Below are positions 23,901 to 32,514 of a stretch of DNA of 64,000 bases, one piece after another; the first letter of the stretch is position 1, and each line of letters starts with the position of its first letter. This DNA is from Dryas octopetala (Eukaryota > Streptophyta > Magnoliopsida > Rosales > Rosaceae), in NCBI GenBank assembly GCA_963921425.1, contig OY992838.1, positions 13,392,001-13,456,000 of the forward strand. Direction: 5' to 3'. The notes under the pieces are model-generated. The model was not told where the DNA came from, ran no database searches, and was given only the letters and a program-made list of their open reading frames with translations. A program made the translations under genes and the position numbers.

Positions 23901-26900
23901 GGGGGTGGGGAAGTGGCATTACCAACTTATATAGGGACTCGAAGGACTACCCTAAAGAGGAGAGCTACGAAAGAAACAATTACTATCAGAAAAACTTTGT
24001 ACAGACCATGTTTTACTAATGAGAAAGCAGTTACCACTTATTAACGCCAATTAAGATCCCACATTGAGAGGTTTTGGCATATTGTTAGCATTTGGAATTG
24101 GATAGGGAAAATAGACCATACAATCTACTCTCCTTACCCTACACAAATTTTTAAGATGAATGGACTATATTATACCCTAGTATGAATTGACCATTAAGGA
24201 CAAAGGATGTTAAGAAAAAAAAAAATTTACTCTACCCTACTAGCTGCTACAATCTAAACCCAACCCTTCATCACTCTCTCTCAGTCTCAACTCTAAACCC
24301 TAACAAACCTTGACCCCATTTCATCCAAAGAAGCTATTTTTGATCAATAGAGGGTGAGATCGTTCTTTGGGAGCCTCCAAATGAGGTACGAGTTTATATT
24401 TTTTTACATTTTTTTTTTTTGAAAACTTTCATGCATCTGGACAGTTGATGCGCGTGCCTCCAAACGAGGTACAAAGATACTGACCTCGCCAAATGGACAT
24501 ATTAAAAAAAAAAAAATTTATTGAAGTTGTTCGGTGGGGGAGTTCCAAATCGTAGTAGCTAATTCGGTGCCTTGCCACTGAATATTATCATCATGTTTGG
24601 AGAACCAATGCTGAATGGCTCCCCGATAAAAATAAAGCTTAGATCCCATTAACCTGCAAAAAAACACCATTTTTATGTCAAAATCTAACAAAAAACACCA
24701 TTTTCTATGTCAAGTGAACCCTCTATTATGAATGGTGGTGCCGGCATTGACTTGGGGGTGCGTGGGTTCGTTTTCCTCTTCAATGGTTTTGTTGGGTTTG
24801 GGATGTTGAAAGGTGTTGGGTTTAGTGATGAAATTTGATATTATTGTAGGGTTTTAGAAAGATGAGGGTAGAATAGGAACATTGCATGGGTATACTGTGT
24901 AGATGACAATTTTTAAGGCAATTGTAGGGTGTAGTGAGAATTTAGGGTAAGGAGAGCAGATTGTATTGTATAAATAGAATTTCCCTTTGGATAGGGTTCT
25001 GTTCTCTCTATTTGTAGCTTTCTCTTGGTAGCAATGTCCGACCAAAATGTTCTCTTTTTCTTTGAAAAAAAAAAATTCAATTTAACGACATTGTCTGGAA
25101 ATGAGGTTAAGCCTCATTTTCTCTCCTTAATATTCTTCTCTCAATATTGTCTTGGTGATTTCCAGTGCGAGATGGATATTCTAATCTGTGCAATATTCTT
25201 GCGCAATGAAGGCGTGCAACCTAATAGTGTTGTAGAAGTAACAAATTCTCTTATTTAAATGGTCCTTGTGCAGTACATAATTCTTTTCTGTTTATCATGC
25301 GTTTTTTATGCCTTTTCCCTTCACCCTACTCATTGTTATATTGAAAAATGGGACATGCTCAGACTCCTCAATCTCCTATTGTACGCACGAGTGCATACAC
25401 GAAGTACTGCGTTGATGAATACCCAACGGGTACAAATGCAATTGTTGCTGTACTGTCATATACTGGGTAAGAAATTTAGACACATAAAGCTTATGTGTAG
25501 TTATTTATTTTGTTTTGTAGTATTTATTTATCCATTTTTATGACATCTAGGTATGATATGGAGGATGCCATGATTCTAAATAAGTCATCTGTGGAACGTG
25601 GAATGTTTCATGGACAAATATATCAGGTTTGTTCTTTCAATATTGCATGATGCTCAAATTTGGCGTATTACATGCGTATGCAATGAAATATCACTCAATG
25701 TAGTATTTTTACTGATTCTAGTAAATTGGAGCCCATACTCAAACTTCGAAATAATCATCCTGCGGGCCCCATTGTTTTCTTTGCGGAGTATTAACAAATC
25801 ATTTATCATGTGGCCACATGTTGTACATGCATGCACTTGTTTGTTTCAAGCTTTTTGCATTGAAATGCAGTGATGCTTTCTTTAGCATTCTTCGCTCAGT
25901 GTCATATATTAGAATTTACAGTTCTGCAGAAATTTGAGTGAAAGAGAGTTGCAGGAATTTTCAGACCTGTCTTCTTGTATAGATAATGTCTCTTGGCATC
26001 CGAGTTTTGTTGACAAAAGGTCATGGTCTGTTCGTCCTTTGGGAAATGTTTCTTGTAAATCTGTTTTTAATTGGTCATCAATCATTTGGTGTTTACTAGA
26101 ACAGAGACTCTCTGAGGATAAGGAGAAGGAAGTTGAATTTATTTGGGATCAGGGATTTTACAAGAAATTTCTTCTTCTTCATCTTTTTTTGTTTTGTTTT
26201 TTGTTTTTTTTTTCTGGTTTGGTACAAGTCAATGTATGTACTGATGGTTTTCTTGTGGTTGAACCTATACGCTTCCTCACCTAATGATGTCGTCTTGGCA
26301 GACAGAAACAATTGACTTGTCTGACCAAAGGAGCAGATCAGATCGATCCCAGGAATTTTTTGGGAGAAGTAACCTCAATAAGTCACAGCATCCTTTGATT
26401 GATTCAGATGGTCTTCCTTATGTTGGTCAGGTTAGCATTCATGTTCTGGATTTTTACCTTTTTTTGCCTAGATTGTCTCTTTTTGTATTTATGCTGAACC
26501 TAGATAGTTGGGATTATGGCTCACTTGATAGTGGTTTGAGAGTAAATTCATAAATATATATATGTATTTACCCTTTTCTCCTCTAAATTTCAGAAAATAC
26601 AACCTAATGAAGCCTATCTTAGCATTTATAATGCGGTAACAAGTAAATCAAAAACCACCTCACGGAAAGGTTCAGAGCCTGTTACTGTTGACTATGTTGC
26701 TATTGATGGGAAGAAGCATCTGCAGAAGGTAAGTGGGCAACCTTTATTCTCTGGTTCCTATAGTTGGATCTTGGAGATTGAATTTGGAAAGTATGAGTAT
26801 ATTGAATTGCAATAAGTAGCTAATTGATGTGTGTGATTATGTTTGTTAAGTTTGCTATCCAAAATTATCTACCATGTATTTGGTCTCATCCAATCCAATT

Positions 26901-29282
26901 TTAAACCAAACCGAATTTCGTTATTATACATGTTCCTATGTTGCAGGCTTTCATTTCCTTGACCCTATATTCTATTTTACTCTTTTTTCGAGCAGGCGAA
27001 TATACGCTTTCGGCACTCTAGAAACCCTGTCATTGGTGATAAATTTAGCAGCCGACATGGGCAAAAAGGTGTTTGCTCCCAGTTGTGGCCTGATATTGAT
27101 ATGCCATTTTCTGGGGTTACGGGAATGCGTCCAGATCTTATTATCAATCCACATGCATTTCCTTCGAGGATGACAATAGCAATGCTCTTGGAATCAGTTG
27201 CTGCAAAGGTACTCTCATCTGACGAATCTTCATTTTATGATATGTTCATTTTATTGAAAAAATGCTAGTGGTGCACCCATGTAGAGACGAGTGTACAGGA
27301 TGATAACAGCAACATAAAAATGTCTGGAAAAAGAATAAGACTTGGATAAACTTGTTACCTGAAAAGATGAGATTTATAAAACAAAGCCTTTAATTTCATT
27401 CGAGTGTTCCATTTCCTTCGTAAAACCTGCTATTCATTGCGACCCAAATATTCCAAATTAAGGATGATGCAGCTGCTTCTCAGACAGCATTTACTTTTCT
27501 TTCTCACAACAGGCACAAATGCGAGCGAGACCATAGAAACACTACATGTATTTTGTACGAATTGCTCTTTCTTTAGTTAAACTGACAATCATGTGTATGG
27601 CCGTACTTTTATTATATCTCTCTATTTCTCTCTCTCTGTCTCTCTCTCACGCTCCTCCAGACCTCCCATCTCTCTGTGTGTGCCAGAACATAAAAAAATT
27701 CTGTAGCTGTTGCGTCCTTATAAACTCCCTGCTTTCATCTGGATACTACATGTATCAAAGAAGAATGTAATGGTGATTTAGAAATGATGTTGGGTTTGTG
27801 TGAAATTTATTGTGATTAACATAGCACATATGTTTATCATAAAGACCCACCCATTGATTTATGGGTCACTCCCCTCTTGGCGAGGTCACCAAGGCCTTGG
27901 GTTGGAGGATTGTGAAGCCCCTGAATCCTGCCTAGGAGTCCAAAAAGTTAACTTCAACTAGCACTTTTGGAGGAGGCCTTGGGTCATGATTAATTTGACG
28001 AAAATCTTGACTTGGCCTTAATTGCAACTGTTAATTAACAACTGTGACAAAAATTGTAATTCAACGCATGTAAAGAGTACTATCTCTGTGGTTCCTTTTG
28101 TGATTTGTTTGGTCTGTACACTTTCTTTTTCATATGCCTTACCGCTTAAGATGCTTTTCCCCTCATTAGAATAGAAGTACACGTCCTTTAGTTTAATTAT
28201 AAAATGAAGGAATTTAGTTAACTTTCAGATGCAGTTCATTCTTAGATGTAAGGGTGTGGTGATGCACCCAATTATGTAATTCACAACAGAGTCTATTGAA
28301 CTTCTTGAAATAGTTTGTGCATATCATGCTTAGCAATGTAAAAGAAACTATCAAAGATGTTTGCATGTTTCTTGTCACAGGGAGGTAGCTTACATGGAAA
28401 ATATGTTGATGCAACACCATTTGCTAATGCAAAGAAGAAAGCTAATGAAGAGAATGGATCACAACCTTCTTCAACTGAGGAAGCCAATGGAGACACTCAA
28501 CCAAAATCCAAAACCCTTGTTGATGAACTTGGTGAAATGTTAAAGGTTAAAGGGTTTAACTACCATGGTGTAGAAGTACTGTATAGTGGGGTTTATGGAG
28601 CAGAACTCACATGTCAGATCTTTATTGGTCCTGTTTATTATCAACGACTACGGCATATGGTTTCAGACAAATTTCAGGTAAAAAATTTCAGATCAACCAC
28701 TACAACTTATGGTTTTTGATTTTATAAGAAATGAATTGTTAAGTTTTCTCTATGTAACTCTGCACGTATGTTTTTCTCTGTTTTTGATTATTGGTTTCCT
28801 TATTCATGGCACCCATATTCGGCACACAGGTTCGCTCCACAGGAACAGTAGACCAGGTCACAAGGCAGCCAATCAAAGGACGAAAAAAAGGTGGTGGTGT
28901 TCGTTTTGGTGAAATGGAGCGAGACTCCCTGCTTGCACATGGGGCAGCATATTTGTTACACGATAGGCTTCATATGTGTTCTGATCATCACATTGCTGAT
29001 GTATGTTCCCTATGTGGAAGCATCCTAACGACTTCATTTATCCAGTCACAAAAGCGGGCGCATATGCGGCTGCCCTCTATGAGAGCTCCCAAGAAGGTCA
29101 CTTGCCATGCTTGTAAGACGAGTAAAGGGATGGAGACAGTTGCCATGCCCTATGTCTTCAGATATTTAGCTGCTGAGTTAGCAGCTATGAACATAAAAAT
29201 GACCCTCCAGCCAGTGGCGGATCCAGAAACCTTCTGTTATGGGGGCAAGATTAAGAAGCTCAAAAATATTTATCTTGGATAG
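8984..29282 (+). CDS. NRPA2: DNA-directed RNA polymerase I second-largest subunit, 27 coding exons, C-terminal tail altered by a hAT insertion
   Basis: This is the catalytic-core subunit (RPA2/RPA135 type) of nucleolar RNA polymerase I, which transcribes 35S rDNA. All 27 exons join in frame (3633 nt, 1210 codons plus stop). Landmarks: N-terminal protrusion/lobe ([28 protein letters not shown]), fork text [20 protein letters not shown] near residue 481 and [17 protein letters not shown] near 505-521, the core motif [18 protein letters not shown] from residue 777, [13 protein letters not shown] from residue 904, and the C-terminal zinc site with Cys1119/Cys1122 and Cys1152/Cys1155. I chose the ATG at 8984; no earlier in-frame ATG was seen. 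The frame is uninterrupted up to residue 1187, where a hAT element replaces the last seven residues. It is distinguished from the Pol II, III, IV and V homologues by its close match to plant NRPA2 over its whole length. Confidence 0.96.
9186..9317 (+). other. NRPA2: U12-type AT-AC intron (NRPA2 intron 1, 132 nt)
   Basis: No GT-AG pair joins exons 1 and 2 in frame. The donor is ATATCCTTAT, the classic minor-spliceosome 5' site. A TCCTTGAC branch site lies at 9299-9306, and the intron ends AC at 9317, 12 nt after the branch A at 9305. Splicing these ends gives [16 protein letters not shown], which aligns with the conserved plant NRPA2 text at this junction. Donor, branch site, branch distance, acceptor and frame agree independently. 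Confidence 0.93.
10711..10720 (+). repeat. G10 tract in NRPA2 intron 3
   Basis: Ten consecutive G in an otherwise AT-rich intron. Similar G/C homopolymers occur at 16539-16564 (C26), about 19944 (C10) and 23888-23905 (G18). Confidence 0.85.
11242..11395 (+). mobile_element. tRNA-derived SINE in NRPA2 intron 5
   Basis: TGGGCAAAGTGG (11253-11264) resembles a Pol III A box and GGTTCAACCC (about 11297-11306) a B box, spaced as in tRNA-derived SINEs. A CCTTGGGTTCAACCC context, a GC-richer body and an A-rich tail (GAGAAAAAAAATTATG) follow. Short flanking repeats (ATAGAC on both sides) may be the target duplication. Sense orientation relative to NRPA2. Confidence 0.6.
11424..11785 (+). repeat. Direct duplication (about 175 bp, offset 189) in NRPA2 intron 5
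   Basis: Copies start TCTAGTTTCT at 11424 and 11613. Each continues through GTGCTTGAGCAA, AACTGAGCTAGTC, TTACCTAGTTGTTAT and GGATTTTGATCCATCAAAG, and ends GGAGGAAGCAT. Copies differ by scattered substitutions, so the duplication is not very recent. Each copy holds the small palindrome GGATTTTGATCC-like core. Confidence 0.8.
11884..13191 (+). other. NRPA2 intron 6, repeat-derived filler
   Basis: A 1.3-kb intron with no coding potential. From about 12335 (GGCTTGTAACCAGATTGGG) to about 13090 (AAAATCTGATTCATTGGCACC) the text reads like a degenerate hAT-type MITE or its relics: repeated phrases such as GGATTGGATGAGACCAAATC and AATCCAATC. A similar phrase (TCTCATCCAATCCAAT) recurs in intron 24 near 26884. 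Ends and target duplication could not be fixed. Confidence 0.35.
13591..13960. mobile_element. Foldback MITE in NRPA2 intron 8 (370 bp)
   Basis: The left end GGGAGTTTCCTTTGAGAGAT and the right end (inverse: GGAGCTTGGATTGAGAGAT) are followed by matching arms that both contain CCCTTAAATAA and GGGGCCCACTCCGCAT. The core holds AAGGATCATCCTTACAAAAA, shared with other MITEs here. A 14-bp direct repeat TTAAGATTTATATA flanks it (13577-13590 and 13962-13975). A third copy of that flank nearby (about 13997) makes the target duplication ambiguous. Confidence 0.75.
16185..16700. mobile_element. hAT-like MITE in NRPA2 intron 12 with a C26 tract
   Basis: The left end (GGGGCCTGTATGGTAAATTG) and the right end (inverse: AAGGGCTCGTTTGGTTCAAG) resemble the GGGCYTGTTTGGTT termini common in plant hAT MITEs. 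Inside, both arms carry matching text about GGAAATCAATTTCATTCCC and TTTGGTAA. It contains a run of 26 C at 16539-16564. Frames read across that run give polyproline or polyglycine and are artefacts. Confidence 0.6.
17551..17758 (+). repeat. Tandem duplication (about 106-bp unit) in NRPA2 intron 14
   Basis: Two adjacent copies share ATAAGTTTT, ATGCATTGTATTCTTCTTTT and GATACTTGATTGGG, ending TTCATCAGGTTCTGGTTGAC. The offset is about 106 bp. They differ by only a few bases, so the duplication is recent. Confidence 0.85.
17760..19273 (+). other. Remainder of NRPA2 intron 14, possible TIR element
   Basis: About 1.5 kb of T-rich intron. Between about 18005 and 18650 inverted text is visible: GGATTTAGGATTTAGGGTTT is answered by GCTAAATCCTAAACTCTAAA, and TTTGAACACTTG by CGTTCAAACGCTTG. 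This may be an old TIR element, but no target duplication was found. No coding sequence is seen. Confidence 0.35.
20003..20764. mobile_element. Solo LTR in NRPA2 intron 16 (762 bp)
   Basis: The segment begins TGTTGTAG and ends CACTACA, giving the TG...CA ends of an LTR, and is flanked by a perfect 5-bp target duplication AAGCC (19998-20002 and 20765-20769). Inside are a TATA-like ATTATAAATAGG near 20375, a leader region, and near 20040-20140 two copies of GTTGGAGCTCTGGCTGAC. No primer-binding site, coding region or second LTR is present, so it is the product of LTR-LTR recombination. Confidence 0.9.
20770..22582 (+). other. Rest of NRPA2 intron 16
   Basis: About 1.8 kb without recognisable genes or transposon ends. 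The one clear structure is a 47-bp tandem duplication at 22291-22384. Short open frames here have no recognisable motif. Confidence 0.5.
22291..22384 (+). repeat. 47-bp tandem duplication in NRPA2 intron 16
   Basis: AAACATATGTCCACAAGGAA followed by GGTGTGAGTAATGCCA and TGTTACAGTT occurs at 22291-22337 and again at 22338-22384 with one or two differences. Confidence 0.9.
23888..23905 (+). repeat. G18 tract in NRPA2 intron 20
   Basis: Eighteen consecutive G follow a T-run and a doubled AAAAAGGGATTTTCT phrase. On the transcript this could fold as a G-quadruplex. Long homopolymers are also prone to length errors in sequencing. Confidence 0.8.
24104..24987. mobile_element. TIR element in NRPA2 intron 20, about 0.9 kb
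   Basis: The left arm GGGAAAATAGACCATACAAT then CTACTCTCCTTACCCTA is mirrored on the right (inverse: GGGAAATTCTATTTATACAA then CTGCTCTCCTTACCCTA). The flanks TTGGATA (left AATTGGATA, right TTTGGATA) may be a decayed 8-9 bp target duplication, which would fit a Mutator-like non-autonomous element. The interior has no transposase. Confidence 0.6.
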
Positions 29283-29346
29283 GAAAAAACTCTTCAATAT
29301 TAATGAACAAAAACTTCATTCATAGAAAATAGCACAATATTACAAA

Positions 29347-31416
29347 TCATAATTGTCCACGACGGGTTTTCATACTTTGAAAACGCAACATTATAGCCTC
29401 ATTATCAATACTATCAAATACATCTTTTTCAATGTACACAATCAAACTATCATTCATCCAATCATCTCCCATTCTGTTACGAAGTGGATTCTTTACAATC
29501 TTCATAGCTGAGAATGCTCTCTCCACTGAAGCAGTCGCAACTGGTAAAATCAAAGCCAATGTCAAAAGCAAGTACACTAATGAGTATGATTTGTCTCTCC
29601 CTGTTTCCATCATTTTTTTTGCTAGATTACCAATTCCTTTCACTTGAGAAAAGTCACCACTCATTCGCATGTCAGTAATATAAGTCCCAAGTTGATCTTC
29701 AAGTGCCAAGAGCTCTTTGTCAGAAAAATCATTCGGATACAATTGAGCAAGACGAAGTAGCTTTTGCTTGTCAAAAGCAGAGAAATAATTATCCGGACTC
29801 AAACATGCCAAACAAATAAGCAACTCTGTGCTTACCTCATTGAATCGATTATTTAATTCTTGAAGTTGCATATCAATGACAGTGTAAAGGAGCTCGAAAC
29901 GATAATGGTGAAGGTTGGTAATTTCTTGCATTCCACGTCGTGATCTTCCTTGAGGAACAACAATATCTTCAAGCACACCAGTTATAGAAGAGAACATAGA
30001 AATCATACTTAGCAAGGTACCATAATGTGAACCCCAACGTGTATCACCAGGACGTTTGACACTAGTTTCTTGATTTAGACCTTGCCCCGTTAGAATCTCA
30101 TCATTTTGAATACCTTCCATAACTTCAAGTTGTTGTTTCTCTCTAAGTGAATCACGACGCTTGCATGAAGCCCCAACAACATTAGCCACTCTACTCACCA
30201 AGACAAAGAAAGTGGCAATTTGAATATGATTCTTTGCCACGGCTACAAGAGCTAGTTGAAGTTGATGTGCAAAACAATGAACATAAAAGGCACATGGATT
30301 TTCATTCAAGATAAGAGTTTTAAGGCCATTAAACTCACCTTGCATATTACTAGCTCCGTCATATCCTTGTCCTCGCAGCTTGGATATACTCAATCCATGT
30401 CTAGAGAATAATAGATCAACAGCCTCTTTTAATGAAAGTGCAGTTGTACTAGTAACATGTTGAATGCCCATAAACCTTTCAATTACTTGGCCTTTTTTGT
30501 CCACATATCGAAACACAACTGCCATTTGCTCCTTTATTGACACATCACGCGATTCATCAACCATAAGAGAAAATAATGCATCTCCAATATCACTAATAAT
30601 AGCATTAATGACTTCAGTTGCAGCTGCATTTACAATCTCTTTCTGAATATCATGTGCGGTTAATTGTAGATTCCTAGGAGCATTCTCCAACACAACCGCC
30701 TTAATACTCTCATTATGATCAGCAAGAAATTGCAAGAGCTCAAGAAAATTTCCCCTATTTTTTGAAGTTCTTGTTTCATCATGGCCACGGAAAGAAAGAC
30801 CTTGTAGCAATAAAAAACGAATGTAATCAAGTGTTGCAGTCATTTGCTTGCGATAGTCAGTACGAGATTTAGATGAGTGCTTGATGATAACTGATTCAAT
30901 ATGTTGCCTCTGATTCATTAGAGCTTGACAATCCAGAAAAGCAATATTATGATCGCTACCTGGGCCTCCAACATGAACTTGCAGTCTATCTTTTTTCTTC
31001 CAATTAGAGAAACCTTCACCAGTAAAGGCATCCGCACCCACTTGTTCAAAATTCGATTTAAAGAGATAGCAACAAAGACAAAATGCAGCATCTTTAGTTA
31101 TACTATACTCCAACCAAATAGGAAACTCATTAAACCAAAGAGGGCTAAAACGTCGTGCGTACCCTCCAAACATTGATTGTGGAAACGTATGATTTCTAGG
31201 TTGACACGGACCCTTTTGTAGATAAGCTCTTCGAACTTGATCTCGAATATTAGGATCATAATTCGACATTGGAGGTCGAAGTCCAGGGTCTGCAGGAAGG
31301 TTCGCCAAAATTGCATCTAGCTCACTTTGTTTTGAACTTTCAACTTCAATACTATCATTTGGTGTCAGAGAAGATGACGAACTCTCACCAAATTTTCTTT
31401 TAAAATACTTCTCCAT
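29347..31416 (-). CDS. hAT transposase (TTF/ZMYM1-type zinc finger, DUF4371, hAT C-terminal domain), 689 aa
   Basis: A cut-and-paste transposase reading from ATG 31416 to a stop at 29347, single exon and undamaged. In order: a low-complexity N terminus (EKYFKRKFGESSSSS), a TTF-type zinc finger region around residues 85-190 with FCLCCYLF, then the DUF4371/RNase H-like core with LMVDESRDVS, GQGYDGASNMQGEF and HCFAHQLQLAL, a TRWGSHYG motif, and near the C terminus ATASVERAFSAMKIVKNPLR, the hAT dimerisation domain. The D, D and E of the predicted catalytic triad fall in MVDES, GYDGA and SVERAF. This protein type is often annotated in plants as zinc finger MYM-type protein 1-like. It probably acts on the ends at 29212 and 32506. 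Whether it is expressed cannot be told. Confidence 0.95.
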   Translation of the reverse strand: MEKYFKRKFGESSSSSLTPNDSIEVESSKQSELDAILANLPADPGLRPPMSNYDPNIRDQVRRAYLQKGPCQPRNHTFPQSMFGGYARRFSPLWFNEFPIWLEYSITKDAAFCLCCYLFKSNFEQVGADAFTGEGFSNWKKKDRLQVHVGGPGSDHNIAFLDCQALMNQRQHIESVIIKHSSKSRTDYRKQMTATLDYIRFLLLQGLSFRGHDETRTSKNRGNFLELLQFLADHNESIKAVVLENAPRNLQLTAHDIQKEIVNAAATEVINAIISDIGDALFSLMVDESRDVSIKEQMAVVFRYVDKKGQVIERFMGIQHVTSTTALSLKEAVDLLFSRHGLSISKLRGQGYDGASNMQGEFNGLKTLILNENPCAFYVHCFAHQLQLALVAVAKNHIQIATFFVLVSRVANVVGASCKRRDSLREKQQLEVMEGIQNDEILTGQGLNQETSVKRPGDTRWGSHYGTLLSMISMFSSITGVLEDIVVPQGRSRRGMQEITNLHHYRFELLYTVIDMQLQELNNRFNEVSTELLICLACLSPDNYFSAFDKQKLLRLAQLYPNDFSDKELLALEDQLGTYITDMRMSGDFSQVKGIGNLAKKMMETGRDKSYSLVYLLLTLALILPVATASVERAFSAMKIVKNPLRNRMGDDWMNDSLIVYIEKDVFDSIDNEAIMLRFQSMKTRRGQL

Positions 31417-31435
31417 GACTGTTTCTGTTTGAAAT

Positions 31436-31760
31436 TTAAATTAACAATTAACCAATTAACCCAAATACCCAATTAACAATTAACAATTAACCCAATTAAC
31501 CAATTAACCCAAACCAATTAATCCAAATACTCAATTAATAATTAACAATTAACAATTAACCCAATTAACCCAATTAACCCAAATACCCAAATACCCAATT
31601 AACAATTAACAATTAGCAATTAACCAATTAACCCAATTAACCCAAATACCCAAATACCCAATTAATCCAAATACCCAATTAACAATTAACAATTAAACAA
31701 ATTAACCCAAATCCCAATAACAAAACTAACCCAAATACTGAAATACCCAATTAATTAACA
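31436..31760. repeat. AATTAAC/CCCAAATAC degenerate short tandem array in the hAT element
   Basis: About 325 bp built from AATTAAC, CAATTAACC and CCCAAATAC words in changing order. It lies immediately upstream of the transposase start (minus strand), so it forms the leader or promoter region of that gene. It is strongly strand-asymmetric (A and C on the plus strand). Confidence 0.85.
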
Positions 31761-31789
31761 AACATAAAACTAATAACTAACCACTATAA

Positions 31790-32130
31790 CCCAGGCAGGG
31801 GCGAATCTACTGAACCCAGGGGCGTCGGCGCGTCGCGACTCGGCGAGGGAGCAGGCGCAGCCGCGTAAGCGCAGCGGTAGTCCAGGGGCGACAGCAAGCC
31901 AGGGGCGACAGCGGTAGTCCAGGGGCCTCGCTTCGTCGTTCGGCAACAAGCCAGCAAGCAGGCCAGCAAGCCAGCAAGGGGCGTCGGCGCGTCGAGTCAC
32001 GAGGGAGAAGTGGCCAAGCAACCAAGCAGGCGTCGGCGCCGACGGCGAGCCGCGAGTGTAAAGGAGCAAGGGGCCAGGGGCAGGGGGCAGGGGCGACACT
32101 GCGACAGGGGGCAAGGGCGAGTGGGCGACA
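31790..32130. other. GC-rich low-complexity block in the hAT element, with an internal TIR-like motif
   Basis: A sharp GC island in AT-rich surroundings, made of words such as GGGGCGACAGC, GGCGTCGGCGCGTCG and CCAGCAAGC. It starts at 31796 with CAGGGGCGAATCTAC, nearly identical to the inverted right terminus of the element (CAGGGGCGGATCTAC). Frames on both strands run open because stop codons are rare in GC-rich DNA, and none looks like protein. Confidence 0.7.
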
Positions 32131-32236
32131 CTTCTTCAGTTCTTTGGCTTCAGTCTTTCAGAATTCAGACTTTCCAAATTCCAAATTTTTGTCGTTCTGT
32201 GTGGCTGGTAGACTACCTCAAGACTTAGTTTAATTT

Positions 32237-32266
32237 ACTTGCCAAAACGACGTCGTTTTGGCAAGT
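32237..32266. repeat. Perfect 30-bp palindrome in the hAT element
   Basis: A perfect inverted repeat without loop, centred on CGACGTCG, with arms ACTTGCCAAAACGAC and its complement. It lies 240 bp inside the right end, between the GC-rich block and the terminus. It may be a transposase-binding or regulatory site. Confidence 0.9.
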
Positions 32267-32461
32267 TTAGAATTAAAACAACCTATGCATCTCACGTGAC
32301 AGACACCTTCATCTTCCTCAAATCTGTTCTTCATTTCTCTGGTTCTCTCTCAGCCATTTTCACAAACGCTAGCTTCTCTTGCCAGTTGCCCCTCTGCCTG
32401 CCAGTAACACCCAATCTTCACGGGGTCAAAAATTTCTCTTAAGCTCAGCATTTCTGGGTTC

Positions 32462-32481
32462 ATGGGGTCAATTGACCCCAT
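32462..32481. repeat. Perfect 20-bp subterminal palindrome in the hAT element
   Basis: ATGGGGTCAATTGACCCCAT, followed by another half-site TTGACCCCA at 32481-32489, 17 bp from the right end. Repeated TTGACCCCA words next to a hAT terminus are good candidates for transposase-binding sites. Confidence 0.85.
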
Positions 32482-32514
32482 TGACCCCACTGTAGATCCG
32501 CCCCTGCCTCCAGC

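Larger units (their letters stand above)
8984..29282 (+). other. NRPA2: Exon map of NRPA2
   Basis: Coding exons: 8984-9185, 9318-9400, 9663-9782, 10911-10987, 11128-11191, 11813-11883, 13192-13269, 13357-13402, 14825-15005, 15090-15142, 15268-15341, 15538-15655, 17118-17205, 17410-17525, 19274-19401, 19497-19576, 22583-22824, 22942-23106, 23249-23413, 23528-23602, 25363-25466, 25551-25626, 26302-26430, 26594-26728, 26996-27208, 28381-28677, 28830-29282. All introns are GT-AG except intron 1 (AT-AC). Without the hAT element the last exon would be 28830-29211 joined to 32515-32537, giving 1194 residues. The junctions were placed by eye from splice consensus, frame and family homology; each preserves the frame. 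Confidence 0.9.
29212..32506 (-). mobile_element. Full-length hAT transposon inserted in the last exon of NRPA2
   Basis: The ends are CAGTGGCGGATC at 29212 and, inverted, CAGGGGCGGATC at 32506. They are flanked by a perfect 8-bp target duplication CCTCCAGC (29204-29211 and 32507-32514), the hallmark length for hAT. The element is 3295 bp and encodes one uninterrupted transposase, antisense to NRPA2. Upstream of the transposase are an AATTAAC-rich array, a GC-rich block and two perfect palindromes. Intact ORF and perfect target duplication indicate a young insertion. Confidence 0.97.

Noticed and set aside
31436-31760. CRISPR-like or satellite array
   Set aside because: The AATTAAC words are variable in order and spacing with no unique spacers, and the context is a plant hAT transposon.
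31770-32228. Open frames in the GC-rich block of the hAT element
   Set aside because: Same composition effect; overlapping frames on both strands with no motif.
31796-32506. Separately inserted nested hAT element
   Set aside because: The flanking octamers (AACCCAGG and CCTCCAGC) do not match, so there is no target duplication for an independent insertion.
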